Source: Streptomyces sp. SW4 | GTDB taxonomy: Bacteria; Actinomycetota; Actinomycetes; Streptomycetales; Streptomycetaceae | Reading direction: 5' to 3' | Assembly (NCBI GenBank): GCA_003248315.1 | Contig: QKWM01000001.1 | Location: forward strand, 372,001 to 436,000 | Length of the DNA: 64,000 bases | Shown: positions 62,758 to 64,000 of the stretch, in pieces | Numbering within the stretch: position 1 is the first letter of the stretch | Layout of the letters: every line of letters starts with the position of its first letter | The notes under the pieces: model-generated | Databases searched by the model: none | Told to the model about the DNA's origin: nothing | What the model saw: only the letters and a program-made list of their open reading frames with translations | Made by a program: the position numbers and the translations under genes

Positions 62758-63917
62758 GGGCCGCCGTGGAAGACCTCCGCGAGGACCACCCCGTGGACCT
62801 CGTCGCCGCCCTAGCCCGCGCCCGCTCCCCGGAGCGCCCCGGCCCCGACACACCCGCCGGGACGGCCGTCCGGCCCTGGCCGGGACCGCCGCGCCCGCTG
62901 CCGTCGGCCCGCCCGGCGGACCTCGACCTGGACGCCCTGCTGCGGCTGTCCCTGGCGGCCTCCGACGCATCCGGACGCCTCAGGCCCGCCCCGTCCGCCG
63001 GCGCGCTGCACCCGGTCGACACCGCACTCGTCGTGGGCGCCGGCTGCTCCCTGCCGCCCGGCCGCTACGGCTACGACCCGCTGCGCCACCGCGTCCACCA
63101 CCTCGGCCCGCCCCCCGCCGAGGCACCGCCGGGCGTGACGGCCGAACTCACCGTCACCGCACGGCGCACCCGGTCCCACTACGGCCACCGGGCCTGGCCT
63201 CTGCTGCTGCTGGACACCGGGCACGCCGCCGCGGCGCTGTACCTGGCCGCCCGCGTCCTCGGCACGGGCGCGCCCGAGGCACGGCTGGACGGCCTCACCG
63301 GCACCCCCCTGGCCGCCGTCCGCGTCCCGCCGCCCGGCGAGCAGGGGCACCGGCGCCCGGCGGACGAGCCGGCGCGGGGGCCGTCCGGGCCCACACCCGC
63401 CCCGGCCGACCTCCTGGCGCGCCGCAGCGCCCCGCCGCCGCTGCCGGGCACCCCCTCCCACGAGGCGCTGCGGGCCGTCCTGGCCACCGCCGAACACGCG
63501 GCGGCCGGCGGCCCCTTGCGCTGGTCCGCCGCGGTCGGGCCGCCCGCACCGGGCCTCCTGGCCCTGGCACCCGGAGGCACGGCACTGCGCCGGTACGCGA
63601 CGGGGGAGGCCCGCCCGGCACTCGCGGCCTGGGCCGCGGGACAGGCCTGGATCGCGGACGCGGGAGCCGTCCTGCTCGCCCACGGCTGCCCCTCCGACGC
63701 CGACGCCGCACACATCCGCCGCGCCCACCTGCGGGCCGGCTTCGCCGTCCACCTGGCCCAGGTCACCGCCCTGCGCCACGGGCTGGCGGCCCGGCCCGTC
63801 GGCTCCTGGCAGCAGGCGGACCTCGGCGCCGCCCTCGGAGCCCCGCCGGGCCGGGACTGGATCGTCCACGCCCTGGCCCTCGGCACCCGTCACGCCGACG
63901 AGGAGAACCCCACGTGA
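62754..63917 (+). CDS. SagB-type FMN dehydrogenase (nitroreductase fold)
   Basis: 387 residues, intact. The core is RLRPAPSAGALHPVDTALVV (RPSxGxxHP motif), HYGHRAWPLLLLDTGHAAAA with LYLAARVLGTG, and AWAAGQAWIADAGAVLLAHG for the second nitroreductase-like half (FMN site). It oxidises azolines to azoles, i.e. oxazoles for this Ser-only precursor. GTG 62754 overlaps the YcaO stop; GTG 62766 is the alternative. Two nitroreductase halves are fused in one chain, as in other SagB members. It is followed with a 4-bp overlap by the exporter. Confidence 0.9.
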   Translation: MRAAVEDLREDHPVDLVAALARARSPERPGPDTPAGTAVRPWPGPPRPLPSARPADLDLDALLRLSLAASDASGRLRPAPSAGALHPVDTALVVGAGCSLPPGRYGYDPLRHRVHHLGPPPAEAPPGVTAELTVTARRTRSHYGHRAWPLLLLDTGHAAAALYLAARVLGTGAPEARLDGLTGTPLAAVRVPPPGEQGHRRPADEPARGPSGPTPAPADLLARRSAPPPLPGTPSHEALRAVLATAEHAAAGGPLRWSAAVGPPAPGLLALAPGGTALRRYATGEARPALAAWAAGQAWIADAGAVLLAHGCPSDADAAHIRRAHLRAGFAVHLAQVTALRHGLAARPVGSWQQADLGAALGAPPGRDWIVHALALGTRHADEENPT

Positions 63918-64000
63918 TCGTCCACCCGAGCTGCGCCGCGCCGCGCGGCGCGCACGGCGCCCCCTGCTGGCGGCCACGCTGCTGCAGGGCGCCGTCACCC
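63914..64000 (+). CDS. Start of a probable ABC transporter gene (cut by window end), one frameshift
   Basis: GTG 63914 overlaps the SagB stop. Restoring one C near 63929 gives VIVHPELRRAARRARRPLLA and then ATLLQGAVT, the basic lead-in and first helix usual in ABC exporters of the ATPase-fused type. Only 29 codons are visible. If correct, it would export the modified peptide. Confidence 0.5.
   Translation, partial: MIVHPSCAAPRGAHGAPCWRPRCCRAPSP

Overview
The window is a high-GC actinobacterial chromosome segment, almost certainly from Streptomyces. Supporting signs are GTG and TTG starts, ATGA/GTGA stop-start overlaps, T-poor hairpin terminators, a monomeric isocitrate dehydrogenase, a large LuxR-type ATPase regulator, a Zur/azt zinc system and a SoxR-type promoter. 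No tRNA, rRNA, CRISPR array, integrase or insertion sequence was seen. About 65 single missing bases, nearly all in short G or C runs, break roughly half of the genes. In every case adding one base restores a conserved protein, so I annotate these as whole genes with probable base-calling deletions. Lengths given for such genes are corrected lengths.

Layout. (1) 1-5287: a coupled operon with three DUF1702 genes (first one cut by the window edge), a cation/proton antiporter, an FAD monooxygenase/reductase and a ferredoxin, followed by a LuxR-family regulator (5580-7568). This looks like part of a specialised-metabolite locus. (2) 7594-13044: a TPR-CHAT caspase-like protein divergent from an intracellular subtilisin-like protease, a sigma factor and a beta-rich small protein, the last three overlapping by 4 bp. 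A perfect 8-bp inverted repeat lies between the divergent genes. (3) 13100-21405: mostly housekeeping genes on the minus strand (P450, N-formylglutamate amidohydrolase, icd, MscS channel, amino acid permease, helical-repeat protein). (4) 21657-28749: FGGY kinase, GlpA-like dehydrogenase and NAD(P)/FAD oxidoreductase, then a flippase-like protein and an ABC exporter with a SoxR-type promoter. (5) 28801-46080: TerC, AidB-like acyl-CoA dehydrogenase with TetR, BCCT transporter, GH84 hexosaminidase with DasR-like sites, amidohydrolase, secreted nuclease-like protein, monooxygenase, AnmK with an MFS carrier, and a Ser/Thr kinase.

(6) 46254-64000 is a zinc island. It holds an AztC-AztA-AztB-type zinc importer, a DUF1490/PacL-like His-rich protein with a P1B ATPase, an ArsR repressor with the CzrA-type alpha-5 zinc motif, a [2Fe-2S] thioredoxin-like ferredoxin, Zur, an AztD-like propeller protein and a siderophore-type FecBCDE importer. 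Four candidate Zur boxes are spread through it. The last one sits directly in front of a YcaO/RRE/SagB-type azoline peptide (TOMM) gene set with a 37-residue precursor whose only cyclisable residues form Ser-x-Ser-x-Ser around a His.

The best candidate for an undescribed system is this zinc-starvation-controlled TOMM peptide with its own Fec-type importer, a possible ribosomal zincophore. The second is the CHAT/S8 protease/sigma factor locus.
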